Assembly (NCBI GenBank): GCA_900542965.1 | Contig: UQPY01000001.1 | Span: 1-64,000, forward strand | Length of the DNA: 64,000 bases | Direction: 5' to 3' | From: an uncultured Collinsella sp. | GTDB lineage: Bacteria; Actinomycetota; Coriobacteriia; Coriobacteriales; Coriobacteriaceae | Shown: piece by piece, positions 7,836 through 18,124 of the stretch | How positions within the stretch are numbered: the first letter of the stretch is position 1 | How the letters are laid out: each line of letters begins with the position of its first letter | Program-made: the position numbers and the translations under genes | Notes under the pieces: model-generated | What the model was told of the DNA's origin: nothing | The model's input: the letters and a program-made list of their open reading frames with translations, nothing else | Databases searched by the model: none

Positions 7836-8818
7836 CGGGACTCCTTTCGGTCGCGCGAGCGCTGCTCACGCACGTCATCATAAGCATCGTATGCCTCGAC
7901 GATACGACCCACCAGGGCATGGCGCACCACATCGGCGCGCTCCAGGTGTGCAAACGCCACATCGTCGACACGGCCCAAAATCTTCTCGACATCCGCCAAG
8001 CCACCACGACGACCCACCAGGTCGCGCTGGCTGAGGTCGCCGGTAATCACGAACTTGGAGTTAAATCCAAGGCGTGTCAGGAACATCTTCATCTGCTCGG
8101 GCGTGGTATTTTGCGCCTCGTCGAGCACCACGAAAGCATCGCTCAGCGTACGACCGCGCATATAGGCAAGCGGGGCGATCTCGATCACGCCGCGCTCCAT
8201 AAGCTCATCGGTTCGCTCGCGATCCATCATGTCAAAAAGGGCGTCGTAGAGCGGACGCATGTACGGATCAATCTTTTCCTCGAGGGTGCCGGGCAAAAAG
8301 CCCAGGTTCTCCCCCGCCTCGACAACCGGACGCGACAAGATCAGACGGCCCACCTCGTGGCGCTTGAGCGCGGCAACGGCGAGCGCCATGGCCAGATAAG
8401 TCTTACCGGTACCGGCTGGACCCAAGCCAAACGTGATGGTATGCGAGCGGATGGCATCCACATAGCGCTTTTGCCCGAGCGTCTTGGGGCGAATGACGCG
8501 GCCGCGATACGAAAGCAGCACGTCATCGCGAAGCGACGTAGCCTCGTGCTCACCGTCGCGCAAGACGGCCAGGCAGCGAGAGACATCGTCGGCAGACAGC
8601 GTGCGCCCGGCGGCCGCCTCGCGGAAAGCATGTTCGAAAAAACGCGCCACGAGTTCGACCTCGTCCGGGTCACCGCTCACGGCGATGCTATCGCCACGGG
8701 CGACCACGTGAGCGCGAACCAAACTCTCGAGCGCACGAAGGACGCCGTCGCCGGCGCCCAAAACGCGCGAGGGATCAATTCCCTCGGGAACGGTAAGTCT
8801 AATCTTCGAGGCTTCCAT
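7832..8818 (-). CDS. phoH: PhoH-like ATPase
   Basis: A 328-aa P-loop ATPase. Walker A is GPAGTGKTYLA and Walker B FVVLDEAQN, separated by the family's SRPVVEAGENLGFLPGT segment; the N-terminal ~100 residues form the KH-like part found in PhoH2/PhoL. Start ATG 8818 has AGGGAGG three bases upstream and overlaps mtaB by 20 bp. PhoL forms a conserved block with ybeY and era and is thought to act in RNA processing or ribosome maturation; the exact substrate is unsettled in the family. Confidence 0.93.
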   Translation of the reverse strand: MEASKIRLTVPEGIDPSRVLGAGDGVLRALESLVRAHVVARGDSIAVSGDPDEVELVARFFEHAFREAAAGRTLSADDVSRCLAVLRDGEHEATSLRDDVLLSYRGRVIRPKTLGQKRYVDAIRSHTITFGLGPAGTGKTYLAMALAVAALKRHEVGRLILSRPVVEAGENLGFLPGTLEEKIDPYMRPLYDALFDMMDRERTDELMERGVIEIAPLAYMRGRTLSDAFVVLDEAQNTTPEQMKMFLTRLGFNSKFVITGDLSQRDLVGRRGGLADVEKILGRVDDVAFAHLERADVVRHALVGRIVEAYDAYDDVREQRSRDRKESR

Positions 8819-10091
8819 GGACCTCCCTGCGCGCATGGACCAAGCCGGAATCATCGACTCCGATGATAGCAACATCGAGCAGGCACGGGGCTGTAAGTCC
8901 ACAGGTATCGTCAAGACGGGCATGATGGAACGAACCGAGCGTCAGGTTGTCACCATACTCGAGCACGGCACGCTCGACAGTGCCCACGCGACGACGAGCA
9001 TCGGCAATAGCGAGCTCCTGCGCCGTGTCTCGCATACGACGGCTGCGCTCGGCCATAACCTCGGGCGGCACCTGGTCGGGCATGTCGGCAGCAAGGGTAC
9101 CGGGACGCTTGCTGTAGCGGAACACGTGCATACGCGAGAAACCCACACGGCGGCACAGCGCCAGCGACTCCTCGAACTCCTCGTCCGTCTCACCAGGAAA
9201 ACCGACGATGACATCGCACGAAAGAGACGCCTGGGGCAAGTTGGCGCGAATCATACGCACCGTGTCCTCAAAGGCCTCCGCACTATAGGGACGACCCATG
9301 CGATGCAGGGTCGCCGTACAGCCGGACTGCACGGGCAGGTGCAAAAACGGGGCGATACGCTGCGGATAGCGCGCCATAACCTTAAGCAGGCGCTCAGAGA
9401 TATCCATGGGCTCGACCGAGGAAATGCGCACATGCGCAATAGTCGTGCGCTCCATGATGGCCTCGAGCAGCTCATCGATTTCGACATGCTCGTCGGTCGT
9501 GCTCTTGCCATCGTAGGCACCCAGGTTCACACCGGTCAGCACCACCTCGGGCACGCCGGCCTCCTGGGCCTCGCGAACTTGCTCAAGCACGGACTCGACG
9601 GGCACGGAGCGCTCGGGGCCGCGCGCCTTCCACACAATGCAATAGGTGCAGCGATGGTTGCAGCCGTCCTGGATCTTCACGCCCAGGCGAGAGCGACCGA
9701 GCGCATCGACCACCTCGTCATCGCTGCAGGCGGGAACGCTATCGGACTCAACGCCCAGCACCTCGCAGACACGTTCGGCGACATCGATCTTGGACGGCTC
9801 GGCGATCACGCGATCCGAAAGCTCCAACAGCTCCTCGGGATGCAAATTGACCACGCATCCGGTCACGACCACATAGGGCTCGTTTGGATGGGCCAGCGCA
9901 TGACGGACGGCCTTACGGGTCTTGGCCTCGGCCTCGCCCGTAACGGCACAGGTGTTAATGACAATCAGATCGGCATCGTGGGGCTCCACCATAGCAAAGC
10001 CCAGGCGCATAAGATCGGCAGTGATACGGTCAGACTCAACCCGGTTGACACGGCAGCCGAGGTTGATGACGGAAATATGGGGTGCGAGCAC
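8799..10091 (-). CDS. mtaB: tRNA t6A37 methylthiotransferase MtaB
   Basis: A 430-aa radical-SAM methylthiotransferase converting t6A37 to ms2t6A37 in tRNAs reading ANN codons. The N-terminal UPF0004 domain (INLGCRVNRVESDRI) carries its own cluster cysteines, including NTCAVTGEAE and GCVVNLHPEE. The radical SAM motif is CNHRCTYC (about residues 143-150). VNRVESD in place of VNQADSE, and the length, favour MtaB over MiaB or RimO. GTG 10091 is the start, with GGAG upstream; dnaJ ends 9 bases before it. Confidence 0.88.
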   Translation of the reverse strand: MLAPHISVINLGCRVNRVESDRITADLMRLGFAMVEPHDADLIVINTCAVTGEAEAKTRKAVRHALAHPNEPYVVVTGCVVNLHPEELLELSDRVIAEPSKIDVAERVCEVLGVESDSVPACSDDEVVDALGRSRLGVKIQDGCNHRCTYCIVWKARGPERSVPVESVLEQVREAQEAGVPEVVLTGVNLGAYDGKSTTDEHVEIDELLEAIMERTTIAHVRISSVEPMDISERLLKVMARYPQRIAPFLHLPVQSGCTATLHRMGRPYSAEAFEDTVRMIRANLPQASLSCDVIVGFPGETDEEFEESLALCRRVGFSRMHVFRYSKRPGTLAADMPDQVPPEVMAERSRRMRDTAQELAIADARRRVGTVERAVLEYGDNLTLGSFHHARLDDTCGLTAPCLLDVAIIGVDDSGLVHARREVHGSLED

Positions 10092-10100
10092 GCGGGCTCC

Positions 10101-11249
10101 TTAATCGAGGATATCGTCGAGGGCACTCTTGATACGGTCGGTCACCGACTTCTTACCGGAAGCGACGTCATCGCCCATCTCATCGGCAAAAGCACGGAGC
10201 AGCTCGCGTTGCTTATTGGAAAGATTGGTGGGAACGACCACGCGCAGTTGCACGATCAGGCGGCCACGCGAACCGCCACCGCCAATGCGCGGCATGCCGT
10301 AATTATTGACGCTCACGGTGTCGCCGTACTGGGCGCCGGCGGGAACCGTCACCTTAACGACCTCGTCGGGCATAATGCCCTCGACCTCGATCTCGCAGCC
10401 GAGCGCAGCCTGCGCAATCGAGATATCGCTCACCAGGTACAGGTCGTCACCGTTGCGCTTAAAGCGCTCATGGTCGGCGACGCGCACGTTGACAATCAGG
10501 TCGCCCGAAGGCTCGCCGCGAAGGCCGGCCTCGCCAAAGCCGCTCACACGCAGCTGGCGACCGGTCGAAACGCCGGCGGGAATATCGATGTCGATCTTTT
10601 CGTGCGAAGGCGTGCGGCCCTGACCGTCGCAGGTCTCGCAGGGATGGTCGATGACCGTGCCCTCGCCGTGGCAGTCGGGGCAAGGCGAGGAAGACTGAAC
10701 CTGGCCCAAAAACGATCGCTGAACCGTCGTGACGTAGCCCGTACCGTGGCAGCGGCTGCACTGCTTTTCCTGTGCACCCTCGGCCCTACCGGTGCCGTTG
10801 CAATCCTCGCAGGGGGCAAGGCGGTCATAGCTGATCGTCTTTTTGCAGCCGAGCGCCGCCTCCTCGAGCGTCACCGAAAGCGAGATGGCCATGTCACGTC
10901 CGCGACGACGCTCACGACGGCCGCGGGCGCCACCGCCGGCGCCACCGCCAAAGAACGACGAGAACAAGTCGTCCATGCCCATGCCACCAAAGATATCGTT
11001 GATATCGACGTAGCCCGAACCACCAGGGCCGTCGGCAGTGCCGTAACGGTCGTAGTTAGCACGCTTCTGCTCATCGGAAAGAACGGAATAGGCCTCGTTG
11101 AGCTCCTTGAACTTGGCCTCGGCCTCGGGGTCGTCCGAAACATCCGGATGTACGGTACGGGCCTTCTTTAGAAACGCACGCTTAATCGTCCGCGCGTCGG
11201 CATCCTTGTCGACGCCAAGCACCTCGTAGTAATCCCTATTTTCCGACAC
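10101..11249 (-). CDS. dnaJ: Chaperone protein DnaJ (type I)
   Basis: A 382-aa co-chaperone that stimulates DnaK. It has a J domain (YYEVLGVDKDA, HPDV), a glycine-rich linker (FFGGGAGGGARG), four zinc modules (CEDCNGTG, CSRCHGTG, CPDCHGEG, CETCDGQG) and the full C-terminal substrate-binding domains. The start is most likely GTG 11249 (SENRDYYE), seven bases after GGAAGGA; the frame upstream to 11315 is not conserved-looking. No dnaK or grpE is near; a second, unusual dnaJ lies directly upstream. Confidence 0.93.
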   Translation of the reverse strand: MSENRDYYEVLGVDKDADARTIKRAFLKKARTVHPDVSDDPEAEAKFKELNEAYSVLSDEQKRANYDRYGTADGPGGSGYVDINDIFGGMGMDDLFSSFFGGGAGGGARGRRERRRGRDMAISLSVTLEEAALGCKKTISYDRLAPCEDCNGTGRAEGAQEKQCSRCHGTGYVTTVQRSFLGQVQSSSPCPDCHGEGTVIDHPCETCDGQGRTPSHEKIDIDIPAGVSTGRQLRVSGFGEAGLRGEPSGDLIVNVRVADHERFKRNGDDLYLVSDISIAQAALGCEIEVEGIMPDEVVKVTVPAGAQYGDTVSVNNYGMPRIGGGGSRGRLIVQLRVVVPTNLSNKQRELLRAFADEMGDDVASGKKSVTDRIKSALDDILD

Positions 11250-11330
11250 GACCGAATCCTTCCGACTTTCATTATTGTCACAGTGCGTCCTATACCCAAG
11301 CTGGGCCGACCGCAAACAGAGGGTTTGATG

Positions 11331-12434
11331 TTATTGCATTTGATACGGCGAAAGCATGGCCCGTTGCGAGCAGCTCGCGAACCAAACCGACACGAGCGCG
11401 AACATGAAGCCGTTGGCAAAACCGTTGGCAAACTGCATCGCACCGCGTTTCCACCACAGCAGGCTGCGATGAAGCACACCGTCCGAAAGCACCATGAACA
11501 TGCCCATGGTAAACGGAATAAAGCACATCACGGCGAAGGCCGAGAACACGCCCGAGATGGCCGACAGCACCAAAAACGGCGCCACGATGCCCATCAGGTA
11601 AAAACCGGTACGGGCCTTGCCTTCCAGGCGCTCGGCCTCAACATGGGCGCGGCCGACAAGATCGCCACCCGAGGCACCGTTGGTGCCGGCGTGACCCATA
11701 CCGCTAATGCGGACCTCATCGCCATCGTGCGTGCCGGTAGGAAACTCAATCGTCTGCTCGGAGGTCACACGGGTTCGCCCGCTGCCACCGCAATCGGGGC
11801 AGGGGTCGGCCACGACCTTACCGGAACCGCCGCACTCGGGGCAGACCGACTGGAACGTGCCCGCACCAAACAGGAAGGACAGGTCAACGTCGATGTGGCC
11901 GCGGCCACCGCAGCTCGGGCAGGTATGGGCATGCTCAGACGAAACAGAGCCCGAGCCGCCGCAGTTGCTACAGGTATCGAAGCGCGTGTAGCGGACGGTC
12001 TTGCGGGCACCGCCCTTGGCCTCCTTGGCGTCGAGTTTGATATCGACGACCACGTTGGCGCCGTTCTCGGGATTGTAGGCAGCCTGGCCGCGACGCTGCT
12101 GGCCCCAGGCGCCACCAAAGGGAAAGCCGCCCTCAAAGGGATTGCCATAGCCCGTGCTGCCGGCGTAGCCGCCACCATAGGGCGAAGCCGTAGGAGCACC
12201 GGCAAAGGGATTGCCAGAACGCATGGCGTCGTAGCGCGCACGTTTTTGCTCATCCGAAAGCACGGCGTAGGCCTCGGAAACCTCTTTAAACTTCTCCTCG
12301 GCATCAGGCTCTTTATTGACGTCCGGATGGAGCTTACGGGCCTTTTGCTGGAAGGCCTTTTGAATATCACGCGAGGTGGCGTCCTTGGAGACACCCAGAA
12401 TCTCGTAGTAATCTTTTTCGTTCATCGTCGCCAT
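11331..12434 (-). CDS. DnaJ-like protein with membrane-spanning C-terminus
   Basis: A 367-aa type-I-like J protein. Residues 8-70 are a J domain with an intact HPD (36-38); 75-115 are rich in Gly, Phe, Pro and Tyr; about 155-215 hold four zinc modules ([32 protein letters not shown]). After [15 protein letters not shown] the second substrate-binding domain and dimerisation region are missing. In their place residues 278-297, 298-316 and about 334-352 are hydrophobic and read as two or three membrane spans. Start ATG 12434 follows AGGAGG by nine bases. It would place a DnaK-stimulating J domain and zinc finger at the cytoplasmic face of the membrane; function is inferred only. Confidence 0.8.
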   Translation of the reverse strand: MATMNEKDYYEILGVSKDATSRDIQKAFQQKARKLHPDVNKEPDAEEKFKEVSEAYAVLSDEQKRARYDAMRSGNPFAGAPTASPYGGGYAGSTGYGNPFEGGFPFGGAWGQQRRGQAAYNPENGANVVVDIKLDAKEAKGGARKTVRYTRFDTCSNCGGSGSVSSEHAHTCPSCGGRGHIDVDLSFLFGAGTFQSVCPECGGSGKVVADPCPDCGGSGRTRVTSEQTIEFPTGTHDGDEVRISGMGHAGTNGASGGDLVGRAHVEAERLEGKARTGFYLMGIVAPFLVLSAISGVFSAFAVMCFIPFTMGMFMVLSDGVLHRSLLWWKRGAMQFANGFANGFMFALVSVWFASCSQRAMLSPYQMQ

Positions 12435-12492
12435 GCGCGGCAACCTCCTGCTCACAGCAGCGTATATATTCCGGTAATTCTACCCGAGCGGC

Positions 12493-13725
12493 CTAAGCTA
12501 GATCCCAAAACAGCTCGAACAGAACATTTCCATCGAGCCAGCCCAGATGAGTCGGCGCCAGACGAGCTCGAACATGGCCCGCGACGACATCTGCCGTAGT
12601 GAAGGGTCCCTCATGACCCCAGAGCGTCTCGGGCACCCAAGTGGCAAGACCCAATTCGAGCGCGCGATCGCAGGCAGCTGTCAGCTCGCCCGTTGGGATG
12701 ACGCAAGCTGCACGAGCCAACAGGTCGGACGCAACACCGCGCGTCATGCGACAGGCGAGCATCAAGTCTTCGGCGACAGCCTCGCGCTGCGACAGATATT
12801 CGGCCTCGAACGCCGTCGCGTCATCGTCACGTTGCACCAGACGCACGCGGTACGCATCGCCTCGAGAAGACACGCCGGGGAACAAACCTGCAAGACGGTC
12901 GAAATCCTCGTCGTCGAGCATGCCCGCAGCAGAACGACCCAGGCCCAGGTAGCCCCGTCCGGTCCAGTAGGCAATGTTATGGGCGCACTCATGGCCGTCG
13001 AGCGCGTAGCTTGCCACCTCATACGGATGATAGCCGGCCGTACCCAGGCGCTCACGCGCCGCGTCCATGCACGAAGCCTGAAAATCCTCGTCGGGCTCGA
13101 GCGACTCGTCACGGCATGCCATGCGATAGAGTGGTGTGCCCTCCTCGAGCGTGAGCGGGTACACCGATACATGATGCGGCGCCGCCGCCAGCACGCCATC
13201 GAGCGTGCTCCGCCAGCTTGCGGCCGTCTGCCCGGGAAGGCCGCACATCAGGTCGCACGACACATCGAGGCCAGCGTCCTTCACCGTCGCGATAGCCGCA
13301 AGTGCCCGATTGGCATCGTGAATGCGGCCAATAGCAGCCAGCTCGGTATTGTCGAGGGTTTGCACGCCCAGAGAGATGCGCGTGACACCCGCCTCGGCAA
13401 GCGCGGTGGCGAGCTCGGCGGTCAGGGACTCAGGATTGGCTTCGCAAGTAAATTCAACGGGTTTGCACCACATGGAGATACGCCGGGCAAGTTCCACCAG
13501 GCGCTCCCCTGCCAGCGATGGCGTGCCGCCGCCAGTATAGACCGTGCGGACCTGCGCAAGCGCCCCGGCGTCGCCAAAGGAATCGAGGCGCGCATACAAC
13601 TGCTCAAAATAGGAATCGAGCGCGGCATCCAAATCACACGCAGCAAAGCTGCGCGAGTCAAAGTCGCAGTACTGGCACTTTTGAGCGCAAAACGGCACGT
13701 GCACGTACAGCGCGGTAACGGCCAC
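12493..13725 (-). CDS. hemW: HemW-type radical SAM protein (coproporphyrinogen III oxidase-like)
   Basis: A 410-aa radical SAM protein. The cluster motif is CAQKCQYCDF (residues 13-22), followed by YTGGGTPSLAG and ANPESLT. The CxxxCxxC-F pattern rather than the HemN signature points to HemW, a heme-binding protein proposed to deliver heme to respiratory enzymes, not a porphyrinogen oxidase; many genomes mislabel it. GTG 13725 is the start, with GGAGG upstream. It follows dusB by two bases. The lepA-hemW-dnaJ association is common. Confidence 0.88.
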   Translation of the reverse strand: MAVTALYVHVPFCAQKCQYCDFDSRSFAACDLDAALDSYFEQLYARLDSFGDAGALAQVRTVYTGGGTPSLAGERLVELARRISMWCKPVEFTCEANPESLTAELATALAEAGVTRISLGVQTLDNTELAAIGRIHDANRALAAIATVKDAGLDVSCDLMCGLPGQTAASWRSTLDGVLAAAPHHVSVYPLTLEEGTPLYRMACRDESLEPDEDFQASCMDAARERLGTAGYHPYEVASYALDGHECAHNIAYWTGRGYLGLGRSAAGMLDDEDFDRLAGLFPGVSSRGDAYRVRLVQRDDDATAFEAEYLSQREAVAEDLMLACRMTRGVASDLLARAACVIPTGELTAACDRALELGLATWVPETLWGHEGPFTTADVVAGHVRARLAPTHLGWLDGNVLFELFWDLA

Positions 13726-13727
13726 CG

Positions 13728-14771
13728 TTAGGCCTCCAGCGGATGAGCAGGCACCGACTCGCCGGCGGCAATCGCGGCCTCGCAGGCCACCACATCGCGC
13801 TCGATATCATCGACCAGCGACATGAACTCCTCGTACGTAGAGCAACGCACCACCTGAGCGCGCCAGGCGGCGGCATGGGGCATGCCCTTTAAGTACCAGC
13901 TTGCGTACGTGCGAGCACGCGACATGAGCGGCAGAAGCTCGTGCGTCAACGTCAGGTGCTCGCGCAGAGCCTCCAGGCGCTCAACCGAGGAGCGAGAAGG
14001 AACCGGCGTGCCATCGAGTGCAAGGGCTCGGGCATCGCCGAACACCCACGGATTGCCGTAGATGCCGCGCGCGATAAACACCGCGCTGGCACCCGAGCCG
14101 TGCAGATGCTCAGCAGCGTCCTCGGCCGAGAACACATCGCCCGAACCAATCACGGGAATCTCGACAGCATCGGCAACCTCATCGACGACCGACCAATCGG
14201 CCTGACCTGTGTAGAGCTGCGTGGCGCAACGACCATGCACGGCGACTGCGGCAGCCCCTGCACTCTCAAGCATCTGGGCAAATGTCGCGGCATTACGGTC
14301 CTCGGCATAAAAGCCCTTGCGAATCTTGACGGTCACGGGCACGTGCGCCGCGCCCACCGTGGCCTCGACGATCTTCTCCGCCAGGTCGGGCGTGCGCATG
14401 AGTGCCGAACCCTCGCCCTTGGTGACAACCTTGCGGGCGGGGCATGCCATATTGATATCGATGAGCGACAGGCGATCGCCAACGCGCTCCTCGACGGCGG
14501 CGACGGCGCTCGCAAACTGCTCGGGCTTGGAGCCAAAGAGCTGCACGCAAATCTGCTGCTCCTCGTCGGCCGGCAGCACCAGGCGCCACGTTTTGTTGCT
14601 GGCATAGGCAAGGCCTGCCACGCTCACCATCTCGCTGTAGGCAAGGTTGGCACCGCGGCGGCGACACATGATGCGATAGGCGGGGTCGGTAACGCCCGCC
14701 ATGGGAGCCATAAGGAACGGCTGCTCGGCATAGGCGCCCTGCAGCCGCTTACTGTATTCAGAAAGCGCCAT
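13728..14771 (-). CDS. dus: tRNA-dihydrouridine synthase (Dus family)
   Basis: A 347-aa flavin enzyme that reduces uridines in tRNA D-loops. The FMN-binding TIM barrel begins MAPMAGVTDPAYR; the catalytic cysteine is in NMACPARKV; GSGDVFSAEDA and VFIARGIYGNPW form the phosphate-binding end of the barrel. The overall pattern is DusB-like. Start ATG 14771 is four bases from the lepA stop, so it is co-transcribed with lepA and hemW. Confidence 0.92.
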   Translation of the reverse strand: MALSEYSKRLQGAYAEQPFLMAPMAGVTDPAYRIMCRRRGANLAYSEMVSVAGLAYASNKTWRLVLPADEEQQICVQLFGSKPEQFASAVAAVEERVGDRLSLIDINMACPARKVVTKGEGSALMRTPDLAEKIVEATVGAAHVPVTVKIRKGFYAEDRNAATFAQMLESAGAAAVAVHGRCATQLYTGQADWSVVDEVADAVEIPVIGSGDVFSAEDAAEHLHGSGASAVFIARGIYGNPWVFGDARALALDGTPVPSRSSVERLEALREHLTLTHELLPLMSRARTYASWYLKGMPHAAAWRAQVVRCSTYEEFMSLVDDIERDVVACEAAIAAGESVPAHPLEA

Positions 14772-14775
14772 GGAC

Positions 14776-16587
14776 CTACTCGTCCACCTTGAGGATCGCC
14801 ATAAAGGCCTCCTGCGGAACCTCGACCGATCCGATGGCCTTCATACGCTTCTTGCCCTCTTTCTGCTTCTCGAGCAGCTTGCGCTTACGCGAGATATCGC
14901 CGCCGTAGCACTTGGCAAGAACGTCCTTGCGACGCGCCTTGACGGTGGAACGGGCGATGATCTTGTTGCCGATAGCACCCTGGATGGGCACCTCGAACAG
15001 CTGACGCGGGATAATCTCCTTGAGCTTGTCGCACAGGCCACGGGCCAGGCCATATGCCTTGTCCTTATGGACGATAAACGAAAGCGCGTCCACCTCGTCG
15101 CCCGAAAGCAAAATATCGAGCTTCACGAGCTCGGAGGGACGGTACTCGTTGAACTCGTAGTCGAGCGAGGCATAGCCCTTGGTGCGGCTCTTGAGCTGAT
15201 CGAAGAAGTCCAAGATGAGCTCGGCGAGCGGCATATCGAAGCGCATCTCGACCGATTTGCTCGTCAGGTGGATCATATCGGTTGTGACGCCGCGGTGCTC
15301 AATGGCGAGCTGCATGACGGCACCCGTGTACTCAGGCGGGCAGATGATCTTTGCCTTGAGGTAGGGTTCCTCGATACGATCGATGCGTGTGGCCTCGGGA
15401 AGGTCCTGCGGACTGCGGACATCGATCATTTCGCCGTCGGTCTTGTAGACGTGATAGTCGACCGAGGGACTCGTGGCAATGAGGTCCAGGTTGAACTCGC
15501 GCTCCAGGCGTTCCTTGACGACTTCCATGTGCAGCAGGCCCAGGAAGCCCACGCGGAAGCCAAAGCCGAGCGCCACCGAGGTCTCGGGCTCCCACACCAA
15601 CGACGGGTCGTTAACGTGCAGTTTATCGAGCGCGTCACGCAGGTTCTCATAGTCCTTGTTGTCGATCGGGAACAGGCCCGTGTAGACCATGGGCTTGGCC
15701 TCGCGGTAGCCCGGAAGCGGCTCGGGGCAGGGGTTCGAGGCCCACGTGAGGGTATCGCCCACGCGCACGGCCTCGGGGTCCTTCAGGCCCGTGACCACGT
15801 AGCCCACCTCGCCAACGGTCAGCGCGTCGACCGGCGTCTCGGCGGGACGCTTGACACCCACGCCATCGACCAAAAAATCGCCCTTGGCCTGCATCATGCG
15901 CAGGGTATCGCCCTTTTTAATCGAGCCGTCAAAAACGCGAACGGTGGCGACGACGCCGCGGTATTCATCAAAATACGAGTCAAGGATGAGCGCCTTGAGC
16001 GGCGCGTTCGCATCGCCCTTGGGCGGAGAGATCAAAAAGACAATGGACTCCAGCAGATCATGGATGCCCTCGCCGGTCTTGCCCGAGACGCACACGGCAT
16101 CATCGGCAGGGATCGACAGGTCATCCTCGATCTCGATCTTAACCTCATCGGGATGGGCTGAGGGCAGGTCGATCTTGTTGATGGCCGGCACAATGTCCAG
16201 ATTGGCGTTCATGGCGAGCGTCGCGTTGGAGACGGTCTGCGCCTCGACGCCCTGCGTAGCGTCGACAACGAGTACCGCGCCCTCACAGGCTGCCAGCGAG
16301 CGCGAGACCTCATAGGTAAAGTCCACGTGGCCCGGCGTATCGATCAGATTGAACTGATACGTCTCACCATCGTCGGCGTCATAGGAAACGCGGACGGCAT
16401 TGGACTTGATCGTAATGCCGCGCTCGCGCTCGATATCCATGGTGTCGAGCAGCTGCGACTCCATGTCGCGTTCGTCGACGGTATGGGTGAGCTCGAGGAT
16501 GCGGTCACTGATCGTGGACTTGCCATGGTCGATGTGCGCAACGATCGAGAAGTTGCGGATGTGGGAAATGTCAATTGAAGTATTCAT
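14776..16587 (-). CDS. lepA: Elongation factor 4 (LepA)
   Basis: A 603-aa translational GTPase that aids initiation and back-translocation. G motifs: [28 protein letters not shown]-like domains II, III and V follow, then the LepA-specific C-terminal domain ([20 protein letters not shown] and the basic [20 protein letters not shown]). Length equals the family norm, which fixes ATG 16587 rather than the upstream frame. It opens the run that continues into dusB and hemW. Confidence 0.97.
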   Translation of the reverse strand: MNTSIDISHIRNFSIVAHIDHGKSTISDRILELTHTVDERDMESQLLDTMDIERERGITIKSNAVRVSYDADDGETYQFNLIDTPGHVDFTYEVSRSLAACEGAVLVVDATQGVEAQTVSNATLAMNANLDIVPAINKIDLPSAHPDEVKIEIEDDLSIPADDAVCVSGKTGEGIHDLLESIVFLISPPKGDANAPLKALILDSYFDEYRGVVATVRVFDGSIKKGDTLRMMQAKGDFLVDGVGVKRPAETPVDALTVGEVGYVVTGLKDPEAVRVGDTLTWASNPCPEPLPGYREAKPMVYTGLFPIDNKDYENLRDALDKLHVNDPSLVWEPETSVALGFGFRVGFLGLLHMEVVKERLEREFNLDLIATSPSVDYHVYKTDGEMIDVRSPQDLPEATRIDRIEEPYLKAKIICPPEYTGAVMQLAIEHRGVTTDMIHLTSKSVEMRFDMPLAELILDFFDQLKSRTKGYASLDYEFNEYRPSELVKLDILLSGDEVDALSFIVHKDKAYGLARGLCDKLKEIIPRQLFEVPIQGAIGNKIIARSTVKARRKDVLAKCYGGDISRKRKLLEKQKEGKKRMKAIGSVEVPQEAFMAILKVDE

Positions 16588-16612
16588 GCGGACTATCTTA
16601 CCCGAGCGGTAC

Positions 16613-16647
16613 AAAAAATGGAGCCTGTTCCATAAAACAGGCTCCAT
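16613..16647 (-). terminator. Terminator of rpsT
   Basis: A perfect 12-bp stem ATGGAGCCTGTT/AACAGGCTCCAT (16618-16629, 16636-16647) is followed on the minus strand by six T. It lies between the rpsT stop and the lepA start. Confidence 0.88.
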
Positions 16648-16683
16648 TTATGCGCGTAATCTGTGTGGTGTGAAATTTACAAC

Positions 16684-16950
16684 TTAGGCGTTGATGCTGT
16701 TCACGAGCTTGGCAAGACCGGACTTGCGGTTGGAAGCCTGGTTCTTGTGGATAACATGCTTGGCGGCAGCCATGTCGAGACGCTTGGTGACGGTCTTGAG
16801 GGCAGCCTGGGCCTTCTCGGCGTCGCCCTCGGCGACGGCGGACTGGACGTGCTTGGTCAGCGTCTTGAGCTCGGACTTGACAGCCTTGTTACGCATGCGA
16901 GCTGCCTCATTGGTGCGGATACGCTTCTTCTGAGACTTGATGTTTGCCAC
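16684..16950 (-). CDS. rpsT: 30S ribosomal protein S20
   Basis: An 88-aa protein matching S20: [20 protein letters not shown] at the start, then the helical bundle ending [18 protein letters not shown]. It binds 16S rRNA in early 30S assembly. The start is GTG 16950, nine bases after AAAGGA. Monocistronic, with its own promoter and terminator, next to holA and comEC as in Firmicutes. Confidence 0.96.
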   Translation of the reverse strand: MANIKSQKKRIRTNEAARMRNKAVKSELKTLTKHVQSAVAEGDAEKAQAALKTVTKRLDMAAAKHVIHKNQASNRKSGLAKLVNSINA

Positions 16951-17025
16951 TTCTGGAGTTCCTTTCGAGTTCCTTGCAAAAAATGTATGACACCTCTGAG
17001 ACACGGTGAGGTCATGCAAGCGCCT

Positions 17026-17034
17026 ACTATAGCA
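17026..17034 (-). promoter_or_regulatory. rpsT promoter, extended -10
   Basis: On the minus strand TGC-TATAGT (17034-17026) forms an extended -10 element about 75 bases before the S20 start. The -35 match is poor. The leader between contains a GACCTC/GAGGTGTC hairpin. Confidence 0.5.
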
Positions 17035-17083
17035 CGCTCCCTCTCAAAGGGATAGAACGAATTTGTCAAATAGGCAGGTATCA

Positions 17084-18046
17084 TCACGATTTTCTCAAGA
17101 TGTTCGTAATCCAGAGCAAAAGCGCGGTCTCAGAATCTGCCGAACCCTTGAGCGCGAGCTCCACATCAACGGCACCCTCGAGCGCTGCGATGAGCTCTGC
17201 CATCGAAAAGCGACGTGCCCAGGTAAGGTGATTCTTGACCTGCCAGGACTGGAGCTTGAGCGTTGCGGCCAGCTCGCGACCCTGCCCACGCGCGTCGAGC
17301 GCCTTGGCGACGATAAGCTCGCGAATGCGACCGCACAGCAATGTGTACGTCCACACGTAGCTCTTGGCGGGCATTAGATTGAAGAGCTCGAGCGAACGGC
17401 GCATGTCACGGGCCGAGACCGCATTGAGAAAGTCCCAGGGTTGAACCTCGGCCGTACGAACAATCCAGCGCTCAACATCGGCAAGTTCAATCTGAGGCGA
17501 CTCGACCATCTGGGCAAGCTTAGCCAAGTCGTTATCGAGCATGCGCGTGTTTTCGCCCGAACGCGAGACGAGCTCCTCGGCGGCCGCCGTCGAAATCGAC
17601 TTACCGCGCTGCGTCGCCATCTGCTGAACACGGCGCGGCAGTTCCCAGCGCTTGGTACCCGAGCAATCGACGATAGCCTTCTTGTCGATCTTGGCGATTG
17701 CCTTATACAGGCGCGTATTCTTGGCAAGTGAGTCGGCGATGATGAGGCAGACCGTTGTGGGGCTGGGACTCGCCAGATACCCAACGAGCGGCTCCGAGAC
17801 CGCCTTAGCGAGCTTTGAGCAGCCATCGAGGATTACCAGACGAAACTCACTGCCCATCGGAAAGGTGTTGAGCGATCCGATAATGGACTCGATATCGGGG
17901 TCCTTGGTCATGTCTCGCTCGTCGAGGTTGAACTCGACCATACCCGATTTTTCCAGACGCGCTTTCATACGCGAGACGGCGTGGTCGCGCTTAACTCCGT
18001 CGGTACCGACGATCAGATATGCCGGCAGCAAACCGGTTTCGGACAT
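17084..18046 (-). CDS. holA: DNA polymerase III delta subunit
   Basis: A 320-aa clamp-loader subunit that opens the beta clamp. It shows the HolA fold: an N-terminal nucleotide-binding-like region without functional Walker motifs (LLPAYLIVGTDGVKRDHAV, FRLVILDGCSKL), a middle helical domain (AAEELVSRSGENTRMLDNDLAKL) and the C-terminal collar (ELIAALEGAVDVELALKGSA). ATG 18046 is preceded by GGGAGGGGAG. It follows comEC by 78 bases, the same order as in many Firmicutes (comEA-comEC-holA). Confidence 0.9.
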   Translation of the reverse strand: MSETGLLPAYLIVGTDGVKRDHAVSRMKARLEKSGMVEFNLDERDMTKDPDIESIIGSLNTFPMGSEFRLVILDGCSKLAKAVSEPLVGYLASPSPTTVCLIIADSLAKNTRLYKAIAKIDKKAIVDCSGTKRWELPRRVQQMATQRGKSISTAAAEELVSRSGENTRMLDNDLAKLAQMVESPQIELADVERWIVRTAEVQPWDFLNAVSARDMRRSLELFNLMPAKSYVWTYTLLCGRIRELIVAKALDARGQGRELAATLKLQSWQVKNHLTWARRFSMAELIAALEGAVDVELALKGSADSETALLLWITNILRKS

Positions 18047-18124
18047 TGCGCTCCCCTCCCGCAGGCCTTCGTATTCGTTCCGTGCCATTCTAGCCCAGGG
18101 GCCCACCACACGCCAACGACGTCG

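Noticed and set aside
8817..11171. A 784-codon plus-strand frame across mtaB and dnaJ
   Set aside because: Antisense shadow; composition biased to His, Gly and Leu with no recognisable motif.
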